Of a stretch of 64,000 nucleotides of DNA, positions 40,871-49,489 are shown one piece after another. Below the pieces are notes generated by a model. That model did not search any database. It saw nothing but the letters and a program-made list of their open reading frames with translations, and was not told where the DNA came from. Numbering within the stretch: the stretch's first letter is position 1; each line of letters begins with the position of its first letter. A program made the translations under genes and the position numbers. Source of the DNA: Flexithrix dorotheae DSM 6795 (GTDB taxonomy: Bacteria > Bacteroidota > Bacteroidia > Cytophagales > Flammeovirgaceae); assembly GCF_000379765.1 (NCBI RefSeq), contig NZ_KB903434.1, positions 62,001 through 126,000 of the forward strand. Reading direction: 5' to 3'.

Positions 40871-43683
40871 TTAAAAACTTCATCAAACGTAAAGGTAATA
40901 TAATACAGACCTCCTACACTAGCATTCCCAAAACCGGTCGTATAATATTTATTGAGCATATTTGAAGCCCCTAATTTTACATAGGTTTTTATTTTGGAAA
41001 TTTTATAGGAAACCTGTCCATCCAGGGTGCTGTATGCAGGAATATTTCCAACTCCAAAAGGAGATTCCCAAACAAAATCATTTTGCCATCTCCAATTGAG
41101 GTTAAACCCAATATTTTTAGCCACTTCTCTATTGGCAATACCAAAGTTTATCCTATAGTCAGGCGTATTAAATCTGGCCTGAAATCCTGGAGGCGCATCT
41201 TTTGGTACTTCCAAACTATTGTAAGAAACATTGCTTCTAAAATAATATCCCTTTGGCATTCTAAAATCTAAGCCTACTGCCCACCCATAGCTATTTACTG
41301 GTTTTTCCACAGAAATAGTTGTCTGGTATCTTTTTTCTTCAGGTGTATTGGGATTTTGTACTAAAGATTGAGCCGCCATGAAACCATCGTAAGTATTTTG
41401 GAAGACATAGGCATCAATTAAGATCATTTTATGAAAATGCAACCCCTTATAGCCTAATTCATATGAGGTAACGGTTTCCGGGATAAATGCAGGAATAACA
41501 AAAGGGCCATCTGTTAATACAGGTTCGCCAATTAAAGGATTAGGATCTGATAATGGATAAACGGGATTGGTATCGAAGTTATATTTTTGATGCACTTCAG
41601 GTAACCCTCCAAGAGTTCTAAAGAAACCAACATCTAAATCTAACCATTGGTCGGCTGTAGCAGGGAATCGGAAAGCAGTCTGCCAGGAGGCTCTGAAATG
41701 GCTTAATTTTTCTTTTCCTGTTGAATAAACAATCGAAAATCTGGGTGTTATCCTGGAACTAAACTTTTCATGTTTGTCGTACCTTGCAGCAAGAGTCATT
41801 TTTATAGCTTCCTTAAATAAACTTTTACCCAATTGTGCGAACGCTCCTATTTGATCCACTAAAATCGGATTCCCAGGCGTATCGAAAAATGTAGTTCCTT
41901 CCGAATTGATGTTGTATTTTCTATAACTTGCTCCAACCAATAAATCTACAGGTTGAATTAAGTTTTGAAAATTATACATTCCTTCAAAATGCAGCAGGCT
42001 ACTTTTATCTACCACTTTTGCTCCTCCCTGATCTATACTGGTATTTCTAACCTCACTAAATATGGAATTAAATTCATCAGAACCAGGCAGAGGTCGAGCT
42101 ACTTCTCCAGGAATAAGAATATTTCCGTTGACATCCCGGTTATCGGCTACAGCCCTGGCAAATTGATGCGAAGATTCCTCAGAATTCCCAATGAAAAAAT
42201 TTTGTGTAAATGCCTGGACATAATCAGCATACCAATCTTCGCTAGTCTTCCATTTCTCATTAAACCTTAAAATTCCTCCTCCGGCATCATATGTATCTCC
42301 AGCACCTTCTTTCATGCCAAAGGCTCTTAAAAAAAAGTTTTGTCCTTTCAATTCTGCTCTTCCGCTAAACACATTAAAATTCACAAGAGAAAACCTGTTC
42401 TGAGCAGTATAAACACTTGTTCCTTTTCCATAACCACCTTCTAAAATTGCCTCCAAATCATTATTAATTCTATAGTGGATTGCCCCTTTCACCCTAATGT
42501 TTTCAGTATTATAGTCCACTACGTCTTTTTCTTCATATCCTGTCCTGGTGACAATTTGGTCTGGAAATCTATCTACAATCCCCTGAATAAAATCATCGTA
42601 TTCAGGAGAATCCGGAAGAATGCCCTGAGCATCTGCAATCCCCGCAGCCACATTTGGAGCAATATCTTTTAAGTTTACAGGAAATAAAACTTCATCACCG
42701 TAAACATTAACCCCATCATACCCAGGGTTCGTTTCCCGATTTAATTCCGGATTGTTCAGGTCTGTTTTATCTCTATAGTCTGAAGCATTCCAATCCTGTG
42801 CCTTTAAATATCCAACGCTTAGCTTAAAAGCCAGTTTGTTATTCAAAACCTTCGCATAACGCATATTAAAATCTACCATAGGGGCCGGATTATCCCTGTA
42901 AGGAGCATTTACATGCATTATACCGGTCTGTAAGGAAGCACTCAAACCCTGGTAATCAAAAGGATTTTTGCTGGACATTAAAAGTGTGCCGTTCAAACCT
43001 CCCGGTCCGTATAGCGCAGAGGATGCTCCAACCAACAACTCAACACTTTCTATATCAAGTGGAGATAACCCAAAAATATTTCCTGCCGCAAAGCCCAAAC
43101 CAGGAGGGGTATTATCTATTCCATCTATCAGCTGATTTATTCTGTAATTGGTATTTCCATTAAACCCCCTTGTATTGGGAAGCCTGAAGGTAAGACTTTG
43201 CACATTCATGTCAACACCCTTCAAATTATATAACCCATCATAGAAATTTGCTGAGGTAGTTTGCTTTAGATCAAGAATATCCAGCTTTTCCACACTTACC
43301 GGAGATTCCATGATATTTTCCTTAAATCTCGAAGCGGAAATAATGACTTCCTGTCCCAGCAAAACTTCCTGCTTTAGTTGAACATTTAAATCCGTTTTAC
43401 TATCCGTAACCACTAATTCGAACATTTTATAACCCACCATCGAAAAAACCAGGGTAAATGGAGTAGGACTATTGGTTTTAAAAGAAAATTCACCCTTGCT
43501 ATCCGTAACTGTACCAATTAGCTTATTTTCCAGTTTAATGTTTACCCCTATCAAAGTTTCATGAGTTTTTGAATCTTCTACCGTACCTGAGATGATTATT
43601 TCATTTTGAGCATAAATTTTGGGAATTAAAATAAAACTTAATAATATGCTTGAAATAAATACTTTTGTACCTCTATTGAACAT
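40867..43683 (-). CDS. TonB-dependent outer-membrane receptor
   Basis: A 938-residue receptor with a signal peptide (about 1-25, ending KIYAQ), a carboxypeptidase-regulatory-like domain (about 28-112, SGTVEDSKTHETLIGVNIKL), a plug domain (about 125-245, SFRLPNTRGFNGNTNYRINQ, VELLVGASSALYGPGGLNG) and a 22-strand-type barrel to the C-terminus. It lacks the STN domain and the SusC signature, and no SusD partner is present, so it is more like a siderophore, vitamin or peptide receptor. The substrate is unknown. A lipoprotein gene is divergent at 43798. Confidence 0.92.
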   Translation of the reverse strand: MFNRGTKVFISSILLSFILIPKIYAQNEIIISGTVEDSKTHETLIGVNIKLENKLIGTVTDSKGEFSFKTNSPTPFTLVFSMVGYKMFELVVTDSKTDLNVQLKQEVLLGQEVIISASRFKENIMESPVSVEKLDILDLKQTTSANFYDGLYNLKGVDMNVQSLTFRLPNTRGFNGNTNYRINQLIDGIDNTPPGLGFAAGNIFGLSPLDIESVELLVGASSALYGPGGLNGTLLMSSKNPFDYQGLSASLQTGIMHVNAPYRDNPAPMVDFNMRYAKVLNNKLAFKLSVGYLKAQDWNASDYRDKTDLNNPELNRETNPGYDGVNVYGDEVLFPVNLKDIAPNVAAGIADAQGILPDSPEYDDFIQGIVDRFPDQIVTRTGYEEKDVVDYNTENIRVKGAIHYRINNDLEAILEGGYGKGTSVYTAQNRFSLVNFNVFSGRAELKGQNFFLRAFGMKEGAGDTYDAGGGILRFNEKWKTSEDWYADYVQAFTQNFFIGNSEESSHQFARAVADNRDVNGNILIPGEVARPLPGSDEFNSIFSEVRNTSIDQGGAKVVDKSSLLHFEGMYNFQNLIQPVDLLVGASYRKYNINSEGTTFFDTPGNPILVDQIGAFAQLGKSLFKEAIKMTLAARYDKHEKFSSRITPRFSIVYSTGKEKLSHFRASWQTAFRFPATADQWLDLDVGFFRTLGGLPEVHQKYNFDTNPVYPLSDPNPLIGEPVLTDGPFVIPAFIPETVTSYELGYKGLHFHKMILIDAYVFQNTYDGFMAAQSLVQNPNTPEEKRYQTTISVEKPVNSYGWAVGLDFRMPKGYYFRSNVSYNSLEVPKDAPPGFQARFNTPDYRINFGIANREVAKNIGFNLNWRWQNDFVWESPFGVGNIPAYSTLDGQVSYKISKIKTYVKLGASNMLNKYYTTGFGNASVGGLYYITFTFDEVFN

Positions 43684-43714
43684 GATGCTATGAGATGGGA
43701 ATTTTTTAGTATCT

Positions 43715-43722
43715 CAAATGTA
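43715..43722 (-). promoter_or_regulatory. Predicted -7 box of the TonB receptor gene
   Basis: On the minus strand TACATTTG matches TAnnTTTG, with TTTTA about 18 nt upstream as a possible -33 box. The transcript would start near 43708, giving a 25-nt leader. Confidence 0.4.
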
Positions 43723-43797
43723 AAGACTGTAAAAACCTTTTAAAACCTAAATATCATTTTTTTTATACATATTTTTTAACTTAAAAATTTTAAAACA

Positions 43798-44361
43798 ATG
43801 TTAAAATCCAACCATACTTTGATGTATACAAAAACGGCCCTAATTATCTTAGTGATTTCAGTTTTTTTAGGTTCTTGCAGTGAAGATGAAGAACCAACAG
43901 TTAATCCATTAGTTGGTACCTATACTGTTTCTTCAGCTACTTTTATAAATGAAACTACAATTATAATTGATGGTAATGAAACCACTTTTCCAGCAGGTAG
44001 TGATGCTGTTGCCTTCTTTACCTCATTATTGTATATTGGTTCTCCTTGTCAGGATCCTACTAAATCTGCCATTACATTAAAAGAATCCAATGAATTATTT
44101 TTATCCTGTATTGGTGAAGATACAGAAGAAAAATCAGGTACTTGGGTAGATAAAAGTAGTGAGAAAGAATTACAATTAATCGTAAGCATCACAGGCATTT
44201 CATTTCCGATTACTATTACTCTTCAGGACTATGTTATTACCGATGGCAAATTATCTGGCCAAATTTCAAATTTCCCAATGCCTAAAGATACTGGAAAACC
44301 AATAGATCAGAATAACCTGCAATTTGTTGATATCAATGCTGAGTTTTCTACAGTAGAATAA
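43798..44361 (+). CDS. Lipoprotein, lipocalin-like
   Basis: A 187-residue predicted lipoprotein. A hydrophobic signal ends in the lipobox VFLGSC. Translation may start at 43798 or at the second ATG (43822, MYTKTALIILVIS). The mature part begins with an acidic linker and NPLVGTYTVSSATF, the usual opening of Bacteroidota lipocalin-like domains, followed by alternating beta strands (ELQLIVSITGISFPITITLQ). Two cysteines (CQDP and LSCIGE) could form a disulfide. It is divergent from the TonB receptor gene and may bind the same ligand; this is inferred from position only. Confidence 0.7.
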   Translation: MLKSNHTLMYTKTALIILVISVFLGSCSEDEEPTVNPLVGTYTVSSATFINETTIIIDGNETTFPAGSDAVAFFTSLLYIGSPCQDPTKSAITLKESNELFLSCIGEDTEEKSGTWVDKSSEKELQLIVSITGISFPITITLQDYVITDGKLSGQISNFPMPKDTGKPIDQNNLQFVDINAEFSTVE

Positions 44362-44389
44362 TTTCCAACAAGAAATAAGATTTCATGAT

Positions 44390-44424
44390 AGCCTCTGAAT
44401 TAAGTTTCAGGGGCTTTTTTTTTT
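44390..44424 (+). terminator. Intrinsic terminator after the lipocalin-like gene
   Basis: A 10-bp stem (44390-44399 with 44406-44415, one G-U pair) is followed by a run of ten T. Confidence 0.9.
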
Positions 44425-44553
44425 ACGACTGAAAATATTTTCCAAATCAATTATTTTAATTTATTCTTATACAACCAATTCTCCTCACTTACTAGGCTTT
44501 TGTATTTAAACCCGTTAATTTCAGGCAATTTTAAAATTAATTCTAAATTGAAA

Positions 44554-46149
44554 ATGAATAAGCAATCAAACTTTATTTTATCAATTCTTATTATTGCTGC
44601 AGGATTGTATTCCTGCAACAAAGAGGGTGATAACAACACCACCTTAAAAAAGCCAAATATCCTATTTTGTATAGCAGATGATGCCTCTTTTGAGCATATG
44701 GGAGCTTATGGCTGTTCATGGGTAAAAACTCCTGGTTTTGACAGGGTTGCCAATGAAGGAATTTTATTTAACAGAGCCTATACCCCCAACGCAAAATGCT
44801 CACCTTCAAGATCTTGTATTTTAACGGGAAGAAACTCCTGGCAACTGGAAGAAGCAGCTAATCATGTTCCAAAATTTCCATCAAAATTTAAAACCTATTT
44901 TGAGGCCTTAAAGGATAATGGATATTTTACAGGGCACACCGCAAAAGGCTGGGCACCAGGAGATCCCGGAGAAATTAATGGACAAAAAAGGCAATTAGTA
45001 GGCCCTGCTTTTAATAAACATACCATAGAGCCTCCAGCAAAACATATTTCAGGAAATAATTATACAGAAAATTTCAAGGACTTTTTATCCCAAAAGCCAG
45101 AAGATAAACCTTTCTGCTTTTGGTATGGATCCACCGAGCCTCATAGAGCTTATGAATTTGGCGCAGGGATAAATAAGGGAGATAAAAAGTTAGAAGATAT
45201 AGACAGAGTTCCTGCCTTCTGGCCGGACAATGATTCTGTAAGAACTGACATGCTGGATTATGCCTTCGAAATAGAATATTTTGACCTTCATCTTCAAAAA
45301 ATGCTTGCTTATTTGGAAGAAATTGGAGAATTGGACAATACCCTCATTGTAGTTACTTCTGATAATGGCATGCCATTTCCCAGAATAAAAGGACAGGAAT
45401 ATGAGCTTTCCAATCATTTACCTTTGGCCATTATGTGGAAAAACGGGATAAAAAAACCGGGAAGGGAAGTAAATGATTATGTTAGTTTCATCGATTTTGT
45501 CCCTACATTTCTTGAAGTAGCCGGATTATCCCTTGAAAAAAGTGGTATGGCAGCTTTTCAGGGGTTAAGCCTTAGTGATATTTTTAATTCTGAAAAATCG
45601 GGAATTGTCAACCCTAAAAGAGATCATGTTTTAATTGGAAAAGAACGTCATGATGTGGGCAGACCCAATGACTGGGGTTATCCAATAAGGGGAATTATCA
45701 AAGATGATATGCTTTATATTGAAAACTTTGAGACTTCAAGATGGCCCTCTGGAAACCCTGAGACTGGGTATTTAAATTGTGACGGTAGCCCTACAAAAAC
45801 AGTTTGCCTGGATTCCCGATTAATGGCTGACAGGAAAAAATATTGGGATTTGAATTTTGGAAAAAGAATTGAAGAGGAAATGTATAAGGTAGATGTGGAT
45901 AGAGATTGTATGACAAACCTTGCTTTAAATGCTTCTTATTCAGAATTAAAAAGAAATTTAAAAGAGCAAATGTACAAGGAATTACAAGCTCAGGAAGATC
46001 CCAGAATGTTTGGTAATGGTCAATATTTCGACAATATCAAGTATGTAGACCCCAACACTACCAACTTTTATGAAAGATACATGAATGATGAAAAAATGAA
46101 TGCAGGCTGGGTGAATCTTTCAGATTTTGAAGAAAACCCTCTCGATTAA
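44554..46149 (+). CDS. Type I (formylglycine) sulfatase, lipoprotein
   Basis: About 531 residues from the ATG at 44554. A signal ends AAGLYSC, a lipobox. Metal-binding aspartates lie in [15 protein letters not shown]. The maturation motif CSPSR holds Cys82, the residue converted to formylglycine, followed by [19 protein letters not shown] and [12 protein letters not shown] are further active-site parts. The overall look ([20 protein letters not shown]) resembles the heparan-N-sulfatase-like branch of family S1. It removes sulfate esters or N-sulfates from glycans. No anaerobic or FGE-type maturase gene is present in the window. It ends at a bidirectional terminator. Confidence 0.93.
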   Translation: MNKQSNFILSILIIAAGLYSCNKEGDNNTTLKKPNILFCIADDASFEHMGAYGCSWVKTPGFDRVANEGILFNRAYTPNAKCSPSRSCILTGRNSWQLEEAANHVPKFPSKFKTYFEALKDNGYFTGHTAKGWAPGDPGEINGQKRQLVGPAFNKHTIEPPAKHISGNNYTENFKDFLSQKPEDKPFCFWYGSTEPHRAYEFGAGINKGDKKLEDIDRVPAFWPDNDSVRTDMLDYAFEIEYFDLHLQKMLAYLEEIGELDNTLIVVTSDNGMPFPRIKGQEYELSNHLPLAIMWKNGIKKPGREVNDYVSFIDFVPTFLEVAGLSLEKSGMAAFQGLSLSDIFNSEKSGIVNPKRDHVLIGKERHDVGRPNDWGYPIRGIIKDDMLYIENFETSRWPSGNPETGYLNCDGSPTKTVCLDSRLMADRKKYWDLNFGKRIEEEMYKVDVDRDCMTNLALNASYSELKRNLKEQMYKELQAQEDPRMFGNGQYFDNIKYVDPNTTNFYERYMNDEKMNAGWVNLSDFEENPLD

Positions 46150-46159
46150 TAAAATGTAA

Positions 46160-46191
46160 ATCACCCAGGAATTTTTGAATTCCTGGGTGAT
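46160..46191 (+). terminator. Bidirectional terminator between the sulfatase and dehydrogenase genes
   Basis: A perfect 14-bp stem, ATCACCCAGGAATT (46160-46173) with AATTCCTGGGTGAT (46178-46191), and a 4-nt loop. It sits between two convergent stop codons and touches the end of the minus-strand gene. Confidence 0.8.
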
Positions 46192-46192
46192 A

Positions 46193-47143
46193 TTAAATAA
46201 CATTTACCGGGCTTCCATCCATATATTTTTCAATATTGTTTACAAGAATATTCATTAATCTTTGTCTGGACTCCTTAGCCGCCCAGGCATTATGAGGAGT
46301 AACGATACAATTTTCCAAACCGATTAAGGGATGATTAGCCTGAGGAGGTTCTTCAGAAAGCACATCTAACCCGGCTCCTGTAATTTTTTTATGGGTTAAG
46401 CACAAGGCCAAATCTTTTTCATTTATAAGTGGACCTCTACTTGTATTGATTAAGAAGGCGGATTTTTTCATCTTTCCCAGTAAAGCCTCATCAATAAATC
46501 CTTTATTTTCTTCGGTTAATGGACAGTGAAGGGAAATTACATCGCTATCTGAAAATAGTGTTTCCAAATCTACAAAAATAACTCCGGGCATTTTATCCCG
46601 CTCAGGGTGTTTATGGAAGGAAATAACCTTCATTCCAAAACCTTGAGCAATTTTAGCCACCTGTCTCCCAATTTCACCAAATCCTACGATTCCGATGGTT
46701 TTACCAGAAAGCTCCATTATAGGAAAATCCCAGAAACACCAATCCTTATTTTTACTCCATTTCCCCTTATTCACACTTTGTGCATTTTCTGTTAGCCGAT
46801 TCGATAAGGCAAGTATCAGTGCAAAAGTATGTTGGGCCACAGCCGAACTTCCATAACCTGGTACATTAGTCACCGTAACACCTTTTTCTTTTGCCGCTTT
46901 TATATCCACAATATTATAACCAGTAGCAGAAACTCCAATATATTTCAGGTTTGGCAATTGATCCAGAATTCCCTTATCCAAAACAACCTTATTCGTGATT
47001 ACAATTTCAGCATCTATTGCCCTTTGTAGGACTTCATTTCTTGTAGATCTCTCATAAATATGACATTCACCAAAGTTTTCCAGGGAATCCCAGGTTAAAT
47101 CACCCGGATTTAAAGTAAATCCATCAAGTACAACTATTTTCAT
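46193..47143 (-). CDS. D-2-hydroxyacid dehydrogenase (glycerate/hydroxypyruvate reductase-like)
   Basis: A 316-residue NAD-dependent enzyme. It has the catalytic-domain opening KIVVLDGFTLNPGDLTWDSL, the NAD-binding GIVGFGEIGRQVAKIA at about 148-163, the substrate Arg motif INTSRGPLINEKDL near 233, Glu in GLDVLSEEPP and the catalytic His in VTPHNAWAAKESR near 285. The N-terminal sequence is like glycerate dehydrogenases (HprA). It reduces 2-keto acids such as hydroxypyruvate. It is convergent with the sulfatase gene and faces no obvious pathway partners. Confidence 0.93.
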   Translation of the reverse strand: MKIVVLDGFTLNPGDLTWDSLENFGECHIYERSTRNEVLQRAIDAEIVITNKVVLDKGILDQLPNLKYIGVSATGYNIVDIKAAKEKGVTVTNVPGYGSSAVAQHTFALILALSNRLTENAQSVNKGKWSKNKDWCFWDFPIMELSGKTIGIVGFGEIGRQVAKIAQGFGMKVISFHKHPERDKMPGVIFVDLETLFSDSDVISLHCPLTEENKGFIDEALLGKMKKSAFLINTSRGPLINEKDLALCLTHKKITGAGLDVLSEEPPQANHPLIGLENCIVTPHNAWAAKESRQRLMNILVNNIEKYMDGSPVNVI

Positions 47144-47265
47144 TTTAATATTTTGGAATTCAAAAAAATATTTAGAGATGTAATTTAGAAGGAAGCATTT
47201 ATATTCCTTAGTTTTTTTACAAAAAACTACCCCGGACGGGAAATATCTACTTTATCCTGGTGCAT

Positions 47266-47298
47266 AAAAAAAGGTAGTAGGAATAAAGCCCTACTACC
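47266..47298 (-). terminator. Intrinsic terminator after the GAF/PAS gene
   Basis: A 9-bp stem, GGTAGTAGG (47273-47281) with CCTACTACC (47290-47298), is followed on the minus strand by seven T (A at 47266-47272). Confidence 0.88.
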
Positions 47299-47327
47299 AA
47301 TTAAAAATTTTAGATTGTCAATTGAAA

Positions 47328-48932
47328 TTACTTTATCGAATCTTTTTGAATTTGAGTTTTCAGGTTCTCGATTTCCGATTCTTTTTCCTGAAGTTTTTGT
47401 AATAACTCTTGCTCTCGCTCCTGATATTTGGCAATATTCTTTTTCAACAATTGCTCATTTTCTTTAAGGGCTTTAAAATCACCCTCTGAAATGGCATTAT
47501 TTTGTTTCGCTTCCCGACTTTGCTTCTGAAATTCTCTTGCTTTCTCCAAAGCCTTTTTCATTACCAGTTCATTAGAAGACATTTTTTTATTCGCAACTTC
47601 CAGCTCATTTCGCTGCTCTTCCAACTGAATTTCCCTATTTTTTGCCTCGGTTACATCTTCGAAAATTCCCAGTAACGCCCTAACAGACCCGTTGTCTTCC
47701 AATAATGGAATTTTGCTTGTTCTTAACCATCGATCATCACCTTCCGTATTGTTTTGTTTTTCTTCAAAACCAAGTTTTGCCTTCTTTGTCGCAATCACTT
47801 TTGCATCATCCTCTCTATATAATTTAGCATTTTCCTCCCCCCATAACAAATCAAAATCATCCTTTCCTATTACATCTTTTGGAGATGATAACCCTGCTGT
47901 TGTTGCAAAAAGTTTGTTACAACCAATATATTTCAGGTCTTTATCTTTCCAGAAAATGGCTTGAGGAATATGATCGATTATGGCCTGAAGCATTTCCTGC
48001 GAAGATTTTATTTTTTCTTCTTTTTCTCTTAGCTCCTCAGCTTGTTTTTTAGTTTGGGAAAGTGCGTTTTCTATCTCTTTTTGATTTCGCTGCATTTCTT
48101 CCTGAGTGGCAACCAGCTCCTCATTATTCTGCCTCATTTCTTCTTCCTGAGCTCTCATTTGCTCTGTCTGCATTTGAGATTCCTGCAATAATCGCTTAGT
48201 CCGCTCATTTACCTTCGTTGTGGCAATAGAAGAAGCAATATTTTCCCCTAGTTTCTCCAGAAAATCAATTTCGTGTTTTTCAAACTTCTTAAAAGAAGCC
48301 AATTCTAATATTCCAAAAACTTCATCATTTACCTTTAAGGGAACTATTAGAATAGACCTTGGAGACGCTTCACCAAGCCCTGAAGTAATATTTACAAATG
48401 ACTCTGGTACTTCAGTTAAAAAAATTGATTCCCTTTCAAGATAAGCCTGCCCTACAATTCCTTCCCCAATGTCAAGTCTCTTGTTGATATATTTTTTCCT
48501 GTCATAGGCATAACAGGCCACCATTTCAAGGTATTTGTCTTCGTTATCCTCTTCATTCACGATGAACAAACCACCCTGGTTGGCTCCCATGTATTTTACC
48601 AGGCTGGAAATGATTTCATCGCAAAGTACTGATAAATCGTTATCGTGGTTATTTCTAAGAATTTCCACAAAATTTGCAAGCCCTTCCGTAGACCAATTTC
48701 TTTCTTTTTCTTCCTCTGCAATTTTTTGCAAATGTTGCTGCATCTTAATAAGCGCAGAAATCAGATTACTCTCATCATTTTCAAACCCTTCGAAAGTGGT
48801 ATTCAGTTTCCCATTTTCAATGTTCTTTACAAACTCGGTAGCCGCATTTATTTCAGTAGATAACGATTCTAAATGTAAACTTAAGTTTTGAAGATTTTCT
48901 CTTTTGATAATTTTATATGGAAACCTTATCAT
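47328..48932 (-). CDS. GAF and PAS domain coiled-coil sensor without kinase domain
   Basis: A 534-residue cytosolic protein. An N-terminal helical segment (about 1-90) resembles the linker found after HAMP domains. A GAF domain follows (about 95-245, DIGEGIVGQAYLERESIFL, ILIVPLKVNDEVFGILELAS), then a coiled coil (about 255-325, EEEMRQNNEELVATQEEMQR), a PAS domain (about 325-440, FWKDKDLKYIGCNKLFATTA, GIFEDVTEAKNREIQ) and a long C-terminal coiled coil rich in Glu, Lys and Gln. No HisKA, HATPase, GGDEF or methyl-accepting domain is present. It may assemble with a partner kinase or chemoreceptor-like array. The start is the ATG at 48932. Confidence 0.88.
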   Translation of the reverse strand: MIRFPYKIIKRENLQNLSLHLESLSTEINAATEFVKNIENGKLNTTFEGFENDESNLISALIKMQQHLQKIAEEEKERNWSTEGLANFVEILRNNHDNDLSVLCDEIISSLVKYMGANQGGLFIVNEEDNEDKYLEMVACYAYDRKKYINKRLDIGEGIVGQAYLERESIFLTEVPESFVNITSGLGEASPRSILIVPLKVNDEVFGILELASFKKFEKHEIDFLEKLGENIASSIATTKVNERTKRLLQESQMQTEQMRAQEEEMRQNNEELVATQEEMQRNQKEIENALSQTKKQAEELREKEEKIKSSQEMLQAIIDHIPQAIFWKDKDLKYIGCNKLFATTAGLSSPKDVIGKDDFDLLWGEENAKLYREDDAKVIATKKAKLGFEEKQNNTEGDDRWLRTSKIPLLEDNGSVRALLGIFEDVTEAKNREIQLEEQRNELEVANKKMSSNELVMKKALEKAREFQKQSREAKQNNAISEGDFKALKENEQLLKKNIAKYQEREQELLQKLQEKESEIENLKTQIQKDSIK

Positions 48933-49414
48933 GTGTAATTCTATATTTTAATTGACGAAAGAGTAAACGAGTATTTTTTAAATTCTTTTCTGAACATCTA
49001 AACTTCATTCTTTAGTCCAGGTAATTTTTAATTATACTTTAGAAATGTTTACTTAAGTGAAAAATTTTATCAGCCTCCTTTTTTTATTAGAATTTGGAGG
49101 AGAATGGTAGTTTTTTTTCTTTTAAACCCTATAAAATCAAGAAATAATGGAATTTCTTCCTTAATTTTCCCCTTTCACACATTTATGATATAGAGCTTTT
49201 TAAATTCAGTTTATAACTTCAGATTTACATTAATTTTTATTTTGATGTAAGATAAAGTGTGAAATCTTAAAAACTGTGAGGGGAAATTTTGCTTCTATTT
49301 TTCTTAAAACCAGGATTTATTTCAAAATCGAATTGCCAGTTTACACCATTTCCCCTGAGTTAAAAAAAGGGACTTTTTAAAATTGGATCTCAATAATAAT
49401 TTGGGTATTGCCTA
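48933..49414. other. AT-rich divergent intergenic region
   Basis: Roughly 480 nt between the GAF/PAS gene and the mini-ORF ahead of the GH97 gene. It is rich in A and T runs. A weak inverted repeat, TTACAT/ATGTAA, lies near 49225-49250. No promoter box fits TAnnTTTG exactly and no RNA gene was found. Confidence 0.5.
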
Positions 49415-49489
49415 ATGCACAAAACCGAAACAATAAAAGAATACCTCTCTGAGACTTTTAATTCAGAGACACAAAAACTATATGTATGA
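49415..49489 (+). CDS. Possible upstream mini-ORF overlapping the GH97 start
   Basis: An ATG at 49415 opens 24 codons (MHKTETIKEYLSETFNSETQ and four more), ending TGA at 49487-49489, which overlaps the GH97 start codon as ATGA. This arrangement would permit translational coupling. The peptide is hydrophilic and has no recognised family. It may be chance. Confidence 0.25.
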   Translation: MHKTETIKEYLSETFNSETQKLYV

